Of a stretch of 64,000 nucleotides of DNA, positions 14,149 to 22,828 are shown in pieces. The position numbers and the translations under genes are program-made. How positions within the stretch are numbered: position 1 is the first letter of the stretch; each line of letters starts with the position of its first letter. Under the pieces are notes generated by a model. That model had not been told where the DNA came from and did no database searches. It saw nothing but the letters and a program-made list of their open reading frames with translations. Origin of the DNA: a virus; the IMG/VR virus record IMGVR_UViG_3300017991_000062, positions 1 to 64,000 of that record; one strand, given 5' to 3'.

Positions 14149-15978
14149 ATGGGCGACAAGGTAACTCGCATCCGGCGCCGGCCTGTCATTGGGTCGTCGA
14201 AGTCTTCCCCCAGTGACGCCTCGTCCAGCTCGGTCGTCAGCCTGACCAAGGGAGCCGGGCCGCGTGCGGTGGTGAAGGCTCTGGTCGTGGAGGCCGACGA
14301 GAAGAAGGTCGACGGGCCGATCTCCCAGGTGATGCCCGACGACCCCTTCCGCGACTTGGTTCACTCGAAGATGGTGCTCGCGCCGCCGCTCGACCCGCGG
14401 CTGCTCACGGTGCTGTGGGAGCAGAACAGCTACCTCGGGCCGTGCATCGCCACGATGGCGGTCAACTGCGAGAGCTTCGGTCACCAGTTCACCCCTCGCA
14501 TCCAGGTCAACGACGAGACGCCGAAGGCTGTGCTGGCCCGCATGGAGGAGGAGAAGCTCCTGCTCGACAACTGGTTCAACAACTGCGTCATCGAGGGCGA
14601 GGACAGCTTCACCGGCCTGCGCATGCGGAAGCGGCAGGACGAGGAGGGTGTCGGATACGCGGCCTGGGAGGTGGTTGAGTTCAACACCGAGGTTCTGGGC
14701 TTCAACTACGTTCCGGCCCACACCGTCCGCTGTACCGGCCTGGACAAGATGCGGGTGCGGGCCTCGCACAAGATGCTGATGCGCCACGAGGACGGGACCT
14801 ACCGCTACATCGAGCGTCCGGTGTGGAAGCGGTTCCGCAAGTTCGTCCAGGTCCGCGGCTCGAAGATGCGGTGGTTCAAGGAGTACGGCGATCCGCGCAC
14901 GATGAACGCCGAGACCGGTGAGTACGTCAGCGGGCCTGGCGCCATCTCGGCCTACAAGAGGGCGAACTCGATCCTCTTCTTTGTGCAAGCCGCGGCCCGC
15001 ACCCCCTACGGTATCCCGCGGTACATCGGCAGCCTGCTCGGCATCTACGGCAGCCGCGCCACCGACGAGATCAACTTCTTCACCTTCGAGTCGAACAACG
15101 TCCCGAGCATGGCGGTCACCGTGTCGAACGGTATGCTCTCGGACGGCAGCGTGGACCGCATTCAGCAGTTCGTGGAGAAGCAGGCTTCCGGCCAGCGCAA
15201 CTATTCCCGCTTCCTCATCCTGGAGGCCGAGCCGGCGACGGACGGCCTGGGCGACCCGGGCCGGGTCGCACTCGACATCCAGCCGCTCACGGACCAGCAA
15301 CGCACCGACGCGATGTTCCTGAAGTACAAAGAGCAGGCCAAGGCCGACGTCCGTGGCGCCTTCCGGCTGCCCGACGTGTTCTTCGGCGAGGCGCCCCAGG
15401 GCGGCGCGGTCGGCGCGATGGAGACGATGCGCAAGCTGACCGACGAGCAGGTGTTCCTCCCCGAGCGCAACACCTTCGATGACCGCATGAATCGCCGCAT
15501 CCTGCCGGCCCTCGGCGTGGTGTACTGGCAGTTCAAGTCGAACACCCCGGAGACGACCGATAACAAGGACCTCATCCGCATCCTCGCGATGGCCGAGAAG
15601 TCGGGCGGCGTGAGCCCGGCCATCGCTCGCGAGATCATGAGCCGCGTCGTCGGTCACGACCTGGGCAAGGTCAAGGGCATCGACCCGGAGGTGCCCTACA
15701 CGCTCCAGGTCGCCCAGGCGCAGAAAACGGGCGGCGACCCGATGTCCACTGCCTCCCAGGCGGGAACCAACTCCCTGCGTCGGATGGGGGCCACTACGCG
15801 GGCAGAACTGGGGCTGGAGGACACTGCGAAGGCTAGCGAGGTCGAGACACCCTGGGAGGGCGAGGCTGTGCTCGCCGGCCTGGGCACGCTGGTCGATAGG
15901 ATCTCGGAGGAGCAGGAGGGGCGCACGGCCAAGGCCAAGGAGGTCAAGCGCGAGCGGCCCACGGTGAGCGGCGAGTAG
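14149..15978 (+). CDS. Portal protein (PBSX/SPP1-type)
   Basis: A 609-residue protein preceded by AGGAGGAG. Its position between terminase and MuF protein, its size, and the PBSX-like opening (DPFRDLVHSKMVLAPPLDPR, then LLTVLWEQNSYLGPCI) identify it as the dodecameric portal through which DNA enters the head. RTPYGIPRY and a C-terminal helical region (SGGVSPAIAREIMSRVVG) fit the crown and stem part of portals. The last about 90 residues are charged and probably flexible. Its stop lies eight bases before the MuF gene. Confidence 0.88.
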   Translation: MGDKVTRIRRRPVIGSSKSSPSDASSSSVVSLTKGAGPRAVVKALVVEADEKKVDGPISQVMPDDPFRDLVHSKMVLAPPLDPRLLTVLWEQNSYLGPCIATMAVNCESFGHQFTPRIQVNDETPKAVLARMEEEKLLLDNWFNNCVIEGEDSFTGLRMRKRQDEEGVGYAAWEVVEFNTEVLGFNYVPAHTVRCTGLDKMRVRASHKMLMRHEDGTYRYIERPVWKRFRKFVQVRGSKMRWFKEYGDPRTMNAETGEYVSGPGAISAYKRANSILFFVQAAARTPYGIPRYIGSLLGIYGSRATDEINFFTFESNNVPSMAVTVSNGMLSDGSVDRIQQFVEKQASGQRNYSRFLILEAEPATDGLGDPGRVALDIQPLTDQQRTDAMFLKYKEQAKADVRGAFRLPDVFFGEAPQGGAVGAMETMRKLTDEQVFLPERNTFDDRMNRRILPALGVVYWQFKSNTPETTDNKDLIRILAMAEKSGGVSPAIAREIMSRVVGHDLGKVKGIDPEVPYTLQVAQAQKTGGDPMSTASQAGTNSLRRMGATTRAELGLEDTAKASEVETPWEGEAVLAGLGTLVDRISEEQEGRTAKAKEVKRERPTVSGE

Positions 15979-15985
15979 GCGGGGG

Positions 15986-18900
15986 ATGGCGCTTCCTGTC
16001 CAGACTGACGCGGTGGGCGACCTGCTCCACCGCATGACCGACGAACAGCTCTTCGTCGCCAAGGCGCAGGCACGCGAGGCCCTGGTGCTGGCCAGGGTCA
16101 TCAAGGTGGCCGACGCCTACCTCGCGGTCGAGGAGGACCTGGGCAAGCTGCTCGTCGGCCACTGGGATGACAAGGGCGCCGCGCTGGTGAAGAAGGGAGC
16201 CTCCGAGCTGGCCAAGGCCCAGGAGGGGAAGATCGTCCAGTCGACGCTGTACGAGAACCTCCTGAAGCTGAAGAAGCAGATGGGCAAGGAGTTCGGTGAG
16301 GAGATGCTCCCCCACCTCATCCGATCCTCGCTGCTCGTTTGGTCGATGAGCAGCAAGGAGACGATGGGGCGGCTCCAGCTCAAGTGGTCGACCGACCTGG
16401 TGGACAAGAAGGCTGCGGCGCAGCTCTCGAAGCATCACGCGTACTGGATCGGGAACCACTACAACACCTCCATCTCGGAGTCGCTGCGCCTGGCGACGAA
16501 AGAGGTCATCCTCGACGGCGGGCTGGCCGGCACACAGGCGGCCAAGGCGTACCGCGACATCACGACCGAGTACCTCGCAGGCAAGGGGAAGAAGTACCCC
16601 GGCGTTCCGCCCGGCTTCAAGGGCACGACCGACGACTACTTCGCAGGGGTGTCGAACCACGTCGGGACGCAGGCTAGGGTCTTCAGCCGGATGGAGTCGT
16701 ACCAGCGTGTCGGGATCACGACCTACCGGATCGTCGCGGTGCTGGACAACCGGACGAGCGATGTGTGCCGGATGATGCACGGCCAGACGTTCACCGTCGA
16801 GCAGGGCATGAAGACTGCCGGGGTGTGGACCCAGGGCATCGTCCACCCCGAGGTCGTGAAGAAGCAGGCCGGCTGGATGCGGCCGGCCGACATCGCGAAG
16901 ACGGCTGGCATCGCCTACACCCCGGGGGCTACCTCGCCGAAGATGAGCGCGAAGGGGATCGACGCGCTGGCCGAGAAGGGGCAGGCTCTCCCGCCCTATC
17001 ACTTCCGCTGCCGCACCGACGTCATCAGCTCGGGTGAGTACACCAGCTTCCCCACCGGGAGCGAGCCCAAGACCAAGCCCGTCAAGCCTCCGAAGAAGGA
17101 CCCGCCGAAGCCTCCCCCGGCTGCTCCGACCCCACCCGCGAAAGCGCCAGGCGCTTTCCCGTGGGCGATGACCGACATGACCCCCGTGCAGAAGTCTGCG
17201 AAGGGGATGCACTCGAAGCAGTTCTTCACCGACCCGAACGGCGATGAGTGGATGTTCAAGCCGGCACCGGAGGGGCTCAAGTTCCGCGCCGAGGTGGAGA
17301 AGCTCGCCGCCGATGCGGCCAGGGCTATTGGGGTTGACACGGCCGACGTCTATGTGGTGTCGCACAGGGGCAAGGCTGGCACCATCCAGCGGCTCTTCAA
17401 GGACGTGAAGCACGACGGCCTCGGCAACGTGGGCGTCAACGGCTTGTCGCAGAAGCAGGTCGCCGACCTCCAGCGGCAGCACGTCCTCGACTGGCTCATC
17501 GGGAATAACGACGGCCACCTCGACAACTTCCTGGTCCTGAAGAATGGCAAGCTGGTCGGCATCGACCGAGGGCAGGCGTTCCGATACTTCAAGACGGACA
17601 AGCTCGCCCTGGACTACAACCCGAACGCGAAGTACGGCATTGAGGTCTTCTACAACCGCTTCTTCGCCGCGGCCCGCGACGGCAAGCTACGCAAGGGTGT
17701 CCAGATGCTCGGCATGGACAGCCCCGAGATCCAAGCGCTGCTGAAGCAGGTGGGCAGCGTGAGCGACGACGAGTGGCTTGCCATCTGGAAGCCGTACATC
17801 GACGGCGCCCTGAAGAACCAGCGGCTCGCATACGGCAGCCGCAAGGCGTTCGAGGCCGAGTTGCTGCGGCGGAAGAACGAGCTGGCCGGCGACCTCGGTG
17901 AGTTCTACCGGAAGATTCTGGGCGAGGCTGCCAAGCCTGCGCCCAGGGTGTCGGCCCCGGCCGCGGCCCAGGGCAAGGCCATGACGCCGGTCGACGCGAA
18001 GTTCGTCAAAGCGATGCGCGACTCGAAGAACCGCGGCCGGTCGATCCTGGTGTCCACCGAGCGCGTCGAGAATGGCAACCTGCTCGTTTACACCTACGAC
18101 GACGGGACGGTGGTGGTCGAAGGCAAGCTGCGCGCTGGTGTCGGCGACCGGACAGCGCAGAAGCGGCTCCTCGGTTCGGAAGCCAAGGCCAAGGCGCCAC
18201 CCCCGTCCACCCCGGGCTCCGGGACCGATGGGTACTGGGACGAGGCCCTCACCTACATCAAGCATGTCAACTACCACCTCGGGCCGGGTGGCGACGGTGT
18301 CTTGAGCGGTGCCAAGAACAAGAGCTTCGAGGCGTTCATGGAGCTGCTCGAAGACATCTCCAAGAGCAAGACGGCTACCAGCGCGGAGAAGGCCGCGGCG
18401 AGGTATTACAAGAAGAAGCTCAAAATCTACGGCGACGAGAATGGCGGCTTCTTCACCGAGGAGAAGCTCAAGTCGACGGCCGTGGGGAAGAAGATCGATC
18501 CCTACAAGCCGAAGCCGAAGGCGACCAAGCCCAAGCCGAAAGCGGCGCCAGGCGAGAGCAACGGGATGAGCCCGCGGGTCAAGTCCTCGAAGGTGACCCA
18601 GATGGGCGAGGAGTCCCGGGAGATTGTCGACGGAAGCATCGTCAACCACCACGGCACCATGTCGCCGAGTGCATACGGCGGGAGCCGCGAGATCGACCGG
18701 ATGATCGTGGCCACCCTCGACGACGGCACCGAAATCACCTACATCCCACACGACGGGTACAAACAGGGGCAGGCGTACTCGCGGCAGGGCCGCTTCAGGA
18801 TCAAGGTGAGGGGGAAGGCCGGGAAGCCGGCCAGCAAGGAGCAGGTCGAGCAGGCCGTGGCCGCGCTGGACGACTTGGGCGTCAACACCCGGCTGATGAC

Positions 18901-19687
18901 GAAGCAGGACTTCGAGCTGCTCTACCTACGCAAGAATCAGTTCGCGATGGGGTGGGGCAACGACCAGGTGTTCGCAGGCGTCCCGACGACCGGCGACAAG
19001 GCCGAGCAGATCGAGGCGATGGTCAAGGCGTTCAAGAAGAAGCTCGGCCGCGACCCCCGCAAGATGCCGGGGTACAACCCGAACCCTCACTACTATAGCA
19101 GCGACGGCAACGGCATCGTCCGCTTCCAGCGGTTCGACATCTCGGATGCCGACCTTAAGAAGGCCAACCTCCAATTCGTCTCCGAGGTAACCGGCAGCGA
19201 GGACGCAGCATCGCTCTTGCTCAAGGTCATCGACGGCGAGACCGGCGGCCTCATCGCGACCGAGGAGAAGATCCGGCGCGGCATCCCGATCTCCGGGATG
19301 TCGCCTGTCGCTGACCAGTCGACCGGCGGTGCGCAGTTCGTGTTCACCAGGGCGCGGCGCAAGGCGAGGGTCAGTGGCCGGAACCGAATCGTGATGAGGA
19401 ACGACCTCGCACGCGACACGAACCTGGTGTCTTACAACGGTGACAAGTACGGTCGCATGGACTCGGCATTCAAGGAGCGCAACCGGGCCAAGGATCTGAA
19501 GGGCATCGAGGGACATATCGCGCGCCACGACAACGAGACGCTCTTCAAAAACGAGGTGCCCCTGGAGCAGTGGGACCACATCACCGTTTCGGCCGCGCAG
19601 AAAAAGACTCTGCTCGCAGAGCTGAAGGCGCGTGGTGTCACGCGCATCGCTGGCAAGCCGGTCAACCAGTTCGTACAGGCGAGGTGA
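15986..19687 (+). CDS. MuF-type head protein fused to HipA/PI-kinase-like and further C-terminal domains
   Basis: A very long (1233-residue) version of the SPP1 gp7 / Mu gpF minor head protein, which is usually 300-500 residues. Residues about 1-350 are the MuF part, with DNRTSDVCRMMHGQ (about 253-266) and the diagnostic end PPYHFRCRTDV (about 335-345). A Pro/Lys linker (about 365-388) follows. Residues about 397-650 look like a HipA/PI-kinase fold: MFKPA as ATP-lysine loop, IGNNDGHLDNF (about 504-514) as catalytic loop, and GIDRGQAF (about 525-532) as the metal-binding DFG equivalent. Residues about 665-830 are small alpha/beta pieces. The last about 375 residues are unassigned, ending with a NETLFKNEVPLEQW stretch faintly like ADP-ribosyltransferase ends. 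MuF proteins enter the virion, so the kinase may be injected. Confidence 0.8.
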   Translation: MALPVQTDAVGDLLHRMTDEQLFVAKAQAREALVLARVIKVADAYLAVEEDLGKLLVGHWDDKGAALVKKGASELAKAQEGKIVQSTLYENLLKLKKQMGKEFGEEMLPHLIRSSLLVWSMSSKETMGRLQLKWSTDLVDKKAAAQLSKHHAYWIGNHYNTSISESLRLATKEVILDGGLAGTQAAKAYRDITTEYLAGKGKKYPGVPPGFKGTTDDYFAGVSNHVGTQARVFSRMESYQRVGITTYRIVAVLDNRTSDVCRMMHGQTFTVEQGMKTAGVWTQGIVHPEVVKKQAGWMRPADIAKTAGIAYTPGATSPKMSAKGIDALAEKGQALPPYHFRCRTDVISSGEYTSFPTGSEPKTKPVKPPKKDPPKPPPAAPTPPAKAPGAFPWAMTDMTPVQKSAKGMHSKQFFTDPNGDEWMFKPAPEGLKFRAEVEKLAADAARAIGVDTADVYVVSHRGKAGTIQRLFKDVKHDGLGNVGVNGLSQKQVADLQRQHVLDWLIGNNDGHLDNFLVLKNGKLVGIDRGQAFRYFKTDKLALDYNPNAKYGIEVFYNRFFAAARDGKLRKGVQMLGMDSPEIQALLKQVGSVSDDEWLAIWKPYIDGALKNQRLAYGSRKAFEAELLRRKNELAGDLGEFYRKILGEAAKPAPRVSAPAAAQGKAMTPVDAKFVKAMRDSKNRGRSILVSTERVENGNLLVYTYDDGTVVVEGKLRAGVGDRTAQKRLLGSEAKAKAPPPSTPGSGTDGYWDEALTYIKHVNYHLGPGGDGVLSGAKNKSFEAFMELLEDISKSKTATSAEKAAARYYKKKLKIYGDENGGFFTEEKLKSTAVGKKIDPYKPKPKATKPKPKAAPGESNGMSPRVKSSKVTQMGEESREIVDGSIVNHHGTMSPSAYGGSREIDRMIVATLDDGTEITYIPHDGYKQGQAYSRQGRFRIKVRGKAGKPASKEQVEQAVAALDDLGVNTRLMTKQDFELLYLRKNQFAMGWGNDQVFAGVPTTGDKAEQIEAMVKAFKKKLGRDPRKMPGYNPNPHYYSSDGNGIVRFQRFDISDADLKKANLQFVSEVTGSEDAASLLLKVIDGETGGLIATEEKIRRGIPISGMSPVADQSTGGAQFVFTRARRKARVSGRNRIVMRNDLARDTNLVSYNGDKYGRMDSAFKERNRAKDLKGIEGHIARHDNETLFKNEVPLEQWDHITVSAAQKKTLLAELKARGVTRIAGKPVNQFVQAR

Positions 19688-19690
19688 GGG

Positions 19691-20119
19691 GTGGGGAGCT
19701 ACACGAGCCGCGGTCGCAAGGTGAAGCCGGATACGGCAGCCGAGCACTTCGAGGAGCTGATGGGCCGCTTCGGTGGCATCATGGTCGAGCCGTTCTACGT
19801 GGGCGACGACGGCACCGAGCAGCCTATCACCGGCCCGACACCCTCGGCGTGGGCCAAGCTCGATCCCGGGCTGAAGCGCCTCGGGTGGTCGTGGGGTTCC
19901 AGCGCTCACCGGGTCGATTGGTTCGAGGCCAGGGTGGACGACGGCGACCTCCTGCTCATCGGCCCGAGCGACAACGAGGGCGAGCGATTGACTGGGGTGC
20001 TCATCTCGGGCATCCTCTTCGACGACGACCAGGCCATCCTGAAGCGGGGGAAGCGGCAGCTCGGGGAAGTGGGGCAAGCCAAGGCCGAGGCCCAGGTCGA
20101 CGAGGTGATGCGTGGCTAG
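19691..20119 (+). CDS. Hypothetical protein
   Basis: This 142-residue protein starts at a GTG behind GAGGTGAGG, three bases after the MuF-kinase stop. It is a compact alpha/beta sequence with hydrophobic strands (DLLLIGPSDNEGERLTGVLI) and no recognised motif. Its tight coupling to the 1233-residue protein makes an immunity or chaperone partner for that protein's C-terminal domains conceivable. That is inference from gene order only. Confidence 0.55.
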   Translation: MGSYTSRGRKVKPDTAAEHFEELMGRFGGIMVEPFYVGDDGTEQPITGPTPSAWAKLDPGLKRLGWSWGSSAHRVDWFEARVDDGDLLLIGPSDNEGERLTGVLISGILFDDDQAILKRGKRQLGEVGQAKAEAQVDEVMRG

Positions 20120-20471
20120 GAAGTACACCGTCGTCTACCTCCAGCGCATGAACGGCGCCGACGTGTACACCATCGGCGGTTTCGGTTTCGCTGGCGACGA
20201 GGTGGTCATTCTTCCGGCGCCAGGCTTCGAGAACGAAGCTGCCGACTGGAGCCGGCGTCTGACCACGGCCATCCAGCACGGCACATCGCCTCGCGAGTTC
20301 TACGAGGCGTGGGATGAGCGCAACGGGGTCACCTACGGCTTCGGCCCACCCGACAGCGTCAAGGCCGGCAACGTGGTCGAGGCCACCCGGCAGGTGATGG
20401 AGCGCCACCCCGAGATCGGCAGTCAGTTCAACTGGGCCACTGCGCAGGCCCAGGCCCAGGAGGAAAGATGA
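20112..20471 (+). CDS. Hypothetical protein
   Basis: A 119-residue protein starting at a GTG that overlaps the previous gene by eight bases. The N-terminal half is strand-rich (KYTVVYLQRM, then DVYTIGGFGF), the C-terminal half helical. No family is recognised. It is followed by another four-base ATGA overlap, so it belongs to a chain of coupled small genes leading into the deazaguanine genes. Confidence 0.55.
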   Translation: MARKYTVVYLQRMNGADVYTIGGFGFAGDEVVILPAPGFENEAADWSRRLTTAIQHGTSPREFYEAWDERNGVTYGFGPPDSVKAGNVVEATRQVMERHPEIGSQFNWATAQAQAQEER

Positions 20472-20656
20472 GCGAGCGACACCCATCACGGCCGGACCCG
20501 ATGCCCGAGCTGGAAGAGCTGTACCTCGCTGGTCGGCTGACCGAGGCGCAGTTCCAGAAGCGACTCCTTGCCGAGCACACCCTCGAAGGCGCCGACCGGC
20601 TGCGGAAGCGGTGGGCTGCTCGCAAGGCCACCCTGGACAAGGAGGCCCAGTCGTGA
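20468..20656 (+). CDS. 62-residue SHOCT-like helical protein
   Basis: A short protein with GGAGGAAAG before the ATG. The segment PELEELYLAGRLTEAQFQKR resembles the SHOCT oligomerisation motif (leucine-rich helix, Gly, then T/S-x-x-E/Q-F). A basic helical C-terminus follows. It probably forms small helical assemblies; the partner is unknown. Its stop overlaps the next GTG (GTGA). Confidence 0.6.
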   Translation: MSERHPSRPDPMPELEELYLAGRLTEAQFQKRLLAEHTLEGADRLRKRWAARKATLDKEAQS

Positions 20657-21285
20657 AGATCAAGGATGTGAAACCCGCGGTGCTGCGCGAGGTGTCGGAC
20701 AAGGAGCTGCTTTCCCTGCACCTGCGCACTCACCAGCTCTACGGCGCGAACTTCGGGCCGGACGCACCTGCCGGCCGCGGCTACAAGGACGACAAGGGTG
20801 TCGACGCAGTGGATGGGCTGCGGCTCTCCGACGACGGCGCCCTCGCCATCTGGAAGGGCGCTGCGAAGGTGGTGCGGCTGCGCGAGCGCCTGGGCAACTT
20901 CGGGCGGCCGTTCTTCCTCCTGTCGCCGAGCTATGCCTACGGCATCATCCGGCTCGGCAAGCCGCGCAAGGACAGCAACGACTATCCGGTCGAGTACTTC
21001 CGCGGTTTCAAGGTGCCCCTGAAGTACGAGGCGACGGGCGACGGCACCATCCCGCAGAAGGTGGCCATCGTGGGCGAGGAGAAGATGAGCCTGGAGGACC
21101 TGGTTCACGCCCACCTGTTCATCAAGGAGGAGATGGAGCGGCGCAAGCTCGACCACAACCGGGTGAGCGAGCTGGACGACGAGAAGCTGCCCACGGCCAA
21201 GGCCGCCGAGGTGCTCCTGGACCGCGAGCTGACATTCTGGGCTGCCGGTGAGGAAGGCGAGGTGCTCGATGTGGACAGTGCGTAA
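20653..21285 (+). CDS. Hypothetical protein preceding queD
   Basis: A 210-residue protein starting at a GTG overlapping the previous stop. The first part has LSLHLRTHQLYGANFG. The middle is a beta-rich module (KVVRLRERLGNFGRPFFLLS, YAYGIIRLG). The last third is helical, with EDLVHAHLFIKEEMERRKL. Pieces of this layout appear to recur in phage proteins near XkdF-type proteases, but I cannot assign a function. It overlaps queD by 17 bases, placing it in the same operon as the modification genes. Confidence 0.6.
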   Translation: MKIKDVKPAVLREVSDKELLSLHLRTHQLYGANFGPDAPAGRGYKDDKGVDAVDGLRLSDDGALAIWKGAAKVVRLRERLGNFGRPFFLLSPSYAYGIIRLGKPRKDSNDYPVEYFRGFKVPLKYEATGDGTIPQKVAIVGEEKMSLEDLVHAHLFIKEEMERRKLDHNRVSELDDEKLPTAKAAEVLLDRELTFWAAGEEGEVLDVDSA

Positions 21286-21649
21286 GGTTGTCGAGTTCGA
21301 TTCCGCTCACCACCTGCCGGACCACCCCGGGAAGTGCAAGCGCCTCCACGGCCATCGCTGGAAGGTCGTGATTGAGGTGGCCGCGGCCGAGCTGGACGGC
21401 GAGGGCATGGTCTGCGACTTCGGCGAGCTGGGCCGCCCCGTCAAGGAGCTGGACCACGCCTACCTCAACGACGTACCCCCATTTGACACGACCCCTCCCA
21501 CGGCCGAGAACCTCGCGAAGTGGGTGGTCGACCAGGTGCGTCCGCTGGTGCCGAACGCCTGCCGGGTGATGGCCACCGTGAGCGAGACGCCGGGCAACGA
21601 TGCCTCGTTCCTGTGGGTGCGCGACTTCTGCGAAGCTGGCCTGCCGTGA
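21269..21649 (+). CDS. queD: 6-carboxy-tetrahydropterin synthase
   Basis: A 126-residue enzyme of the PTPS/QueD family (usual length about 120-140). It converts dihydroneopterin triphosphate, made by FolE, to 6-carboxytetrahydropterin in 7-deazaguanine synthesis. Visible residues: zinc histidines in SAHHLPDHPGKCKRLHGHRW (His14, His27, His29) and catalytic Cys23 in GKC, then PTAENLAKWV and the SETPG end motif. The start is the ATG inside the previous gene after GAAGGCGAGG; a longer GTG version from 21248 is possible. GTGA overlap with queE. Confidence 0.93.
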   Translation: MWTVRKVVEFDSAHHLPDHPGKCKRLHGHRWKVVIEVAAAELDGEGMVCDFGELGRPVKELDHAYLNDVPPFDTTPPTAENLAKWVVDQVRPLVPNACRVMATVSETPGNDASFLWVRDFCEAGLP

Positions 21650-22254
21650 CCCGGGGCAAGCTCTACCAAGTGGCCGACTGCTTCTACTCGCTCCAGGGCG
21701 AGGGCGGCCGGGCCGGCGCGCCGTCTGTCTTCCTGCGCTTCGCGGGGTGTAACCTGCACTGCACGAAGGCGACGGCCGGCTTCGACTGCGATACCGACCA
21801 TCAGGCGAACCTGCTCCTGCCCCTGGGCGGTGTGGTGCAGGTGGTCAAGGTGGCCGACCTGGGCGACTGCGGGTGGGTGGTGCTGACCGGTGGCGAGCCC
21901 GCGCTTCAGCTCGACACCGAGCTGGTCGAGGCACTCCACGGAGCCGGCTATCGCCTGGCGGTGGAGTCCAACGGCACCCTCTCCCTTCCTGACGGCATCG
22001 ACTGGGTGACGGTGTCGCCCAAGCGAGGCTCGGGGCCGCTCGCCGCCCGCAACGCGACCGAGGTCAAGGTGGTGATGCAGGCCGGCGACCCGCTGCCCGA
22101 GTGCGACATCGAAGCTGACTACTACTACTTGAGCCCGGCCCACGATGGCGACCAGATCGACCAGGCCGCGCTCGATCACTGCGTTCGGCTGTGCCTTGAG
22201 AACCCGAGGTGGAAGCTCTCGACGCAGCAACACAAGGCATGGAGGATCAAATGA
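21646..22254 (+). CDS. queE: 7-carboxy-7-deazaguanine synthase (radical SAM)
   Basis: A 202-residue radical-SAM enzyme turning 6-carboxytetrahydropterin into 7-carboxy-7-deazaguanine (CDG). It opens with FYSLQGEG, the conserved QueE substrate loop, then the cluster cysteines Cys35, Cys39 and Cys48 in GCNLHC...FDCDTD, followed by TGGEP. The spacing C-x3-C-x8-C differs from the classical radical-SAM CxxxCxxC; QueE enzymes are known to vary here. VSPKRG in the C-terminal half matches the SPK motif of the family. The start is the GTG overlapping queD's stop, and ATGA overlaps folE. Confidence 0.93.
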   Translation: MTRGKLYQVADCFYSLQGEGGRAGAPSVFLRFAGCNLHCTKATAGFDCDTDHQANLLLPLGGVVQVVKVADLGDCGWVVLTGGEPALQLDTELVEALHGAGYRLAVESNGTLSLPDGIDWVTVSPKRGSGPLAARNATEVKVVMQAGDPLPECDIEADYYYLSPAHDGDQIDQAALDHCVRLCLENPRWKLSTQQHKAWRIK

Positions 22255-22820
22255 CGGGGGAACAGCGGCAGGAGGCCGAGGCGCTGGTGCGGCGGATGCT
22301 GGAGCTGATTGGGGACGACCCAGAGCGACAGGGGCTCAAAGATACCCCGGCGAGGGTGGTGCGGTCGTGGACGGAGCTGTTCGGCGGCTACAGCGAAGAT
22401 CCGGCCGACCTGGTGCGAACCTTTGACACCACCTACGACCAGATCGTCGTCTGCGAGGGCATCGACTACTTCTCCACCTGCGAGCACCACCTGCTCCCGT
22501 TCCACGGCCACGCTCACGTCGCCTACCTGCCCCAGGAGAAAGGTCGCGTGCTCGGGCTGTCGAAGATGGTGCGCATCGTCCAGGTGTACGCCCGGCGGCT
22601 TCAGATCCAAGAGCAGATGACCGAGCAGATCGCCGAGGCGATTCAGTCAGCTATCGACCCCAAGGGTGTCGCCGTGGTGGTCGAGGGGCAGCACCTCTGC
22701 ATGATGGCTCGCGGGGTGAAGCAGGCCCACGCGACGATGAAGACTTCTTGCCTCCTCGGGGCGTTCCGTGATGATATGGCGGCACGAGCCGAGGTGCTGT
22801 CGCTCCTGGGCGTGCGGTAG
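22251..22820 (+). CDS. folE: GTP cyclohydrolase I
   Basis: A 189-residue enzyme, close to the usual 190-220, making dihydroneopterin triphosphate from GTP, the first step to preQ0. Zinc ligands are visible as Cys77 and His80 in [10 protein letters not shown] and Cys150 in QHLCMMARG. Catalytic-pocket histidines lie in [31 protein letters not shown] is the standard FolE helix. The ATG overlapping queE's TGA is preferred; ATGs at 22209 and 22239 would extend it. Having its own FolE lets the phage boost GTP flow to deazaguanine independent of host folate control. Confidence 0.94.
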   Translation: MTGEQRQEAEALVRRMLELIGDDPERQGLKDTPARVVRSWTELFGGYSEDPADLVRTFDTTYDQIVVCEGIDYFSTCEHHLLPFHGHAHVAYLPQEKGRVLGLSKMVRIVQVYARRLQIQEQMTEQIAEAIQSAIDPKGVAVVVEGQHLCMMARGVKQAHATMKTSCLLGAFRDDMAARAEVLSLLGVR

Positions 22821-22828
22821 GAGGCGTC

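Noticed and set aside
14053-16104. Leftward 683-codon open frame over portal gene
   Set aside because: Same reason: third-position GC bias creates stop-free antisense frames; portal motifs are on the plus strand.
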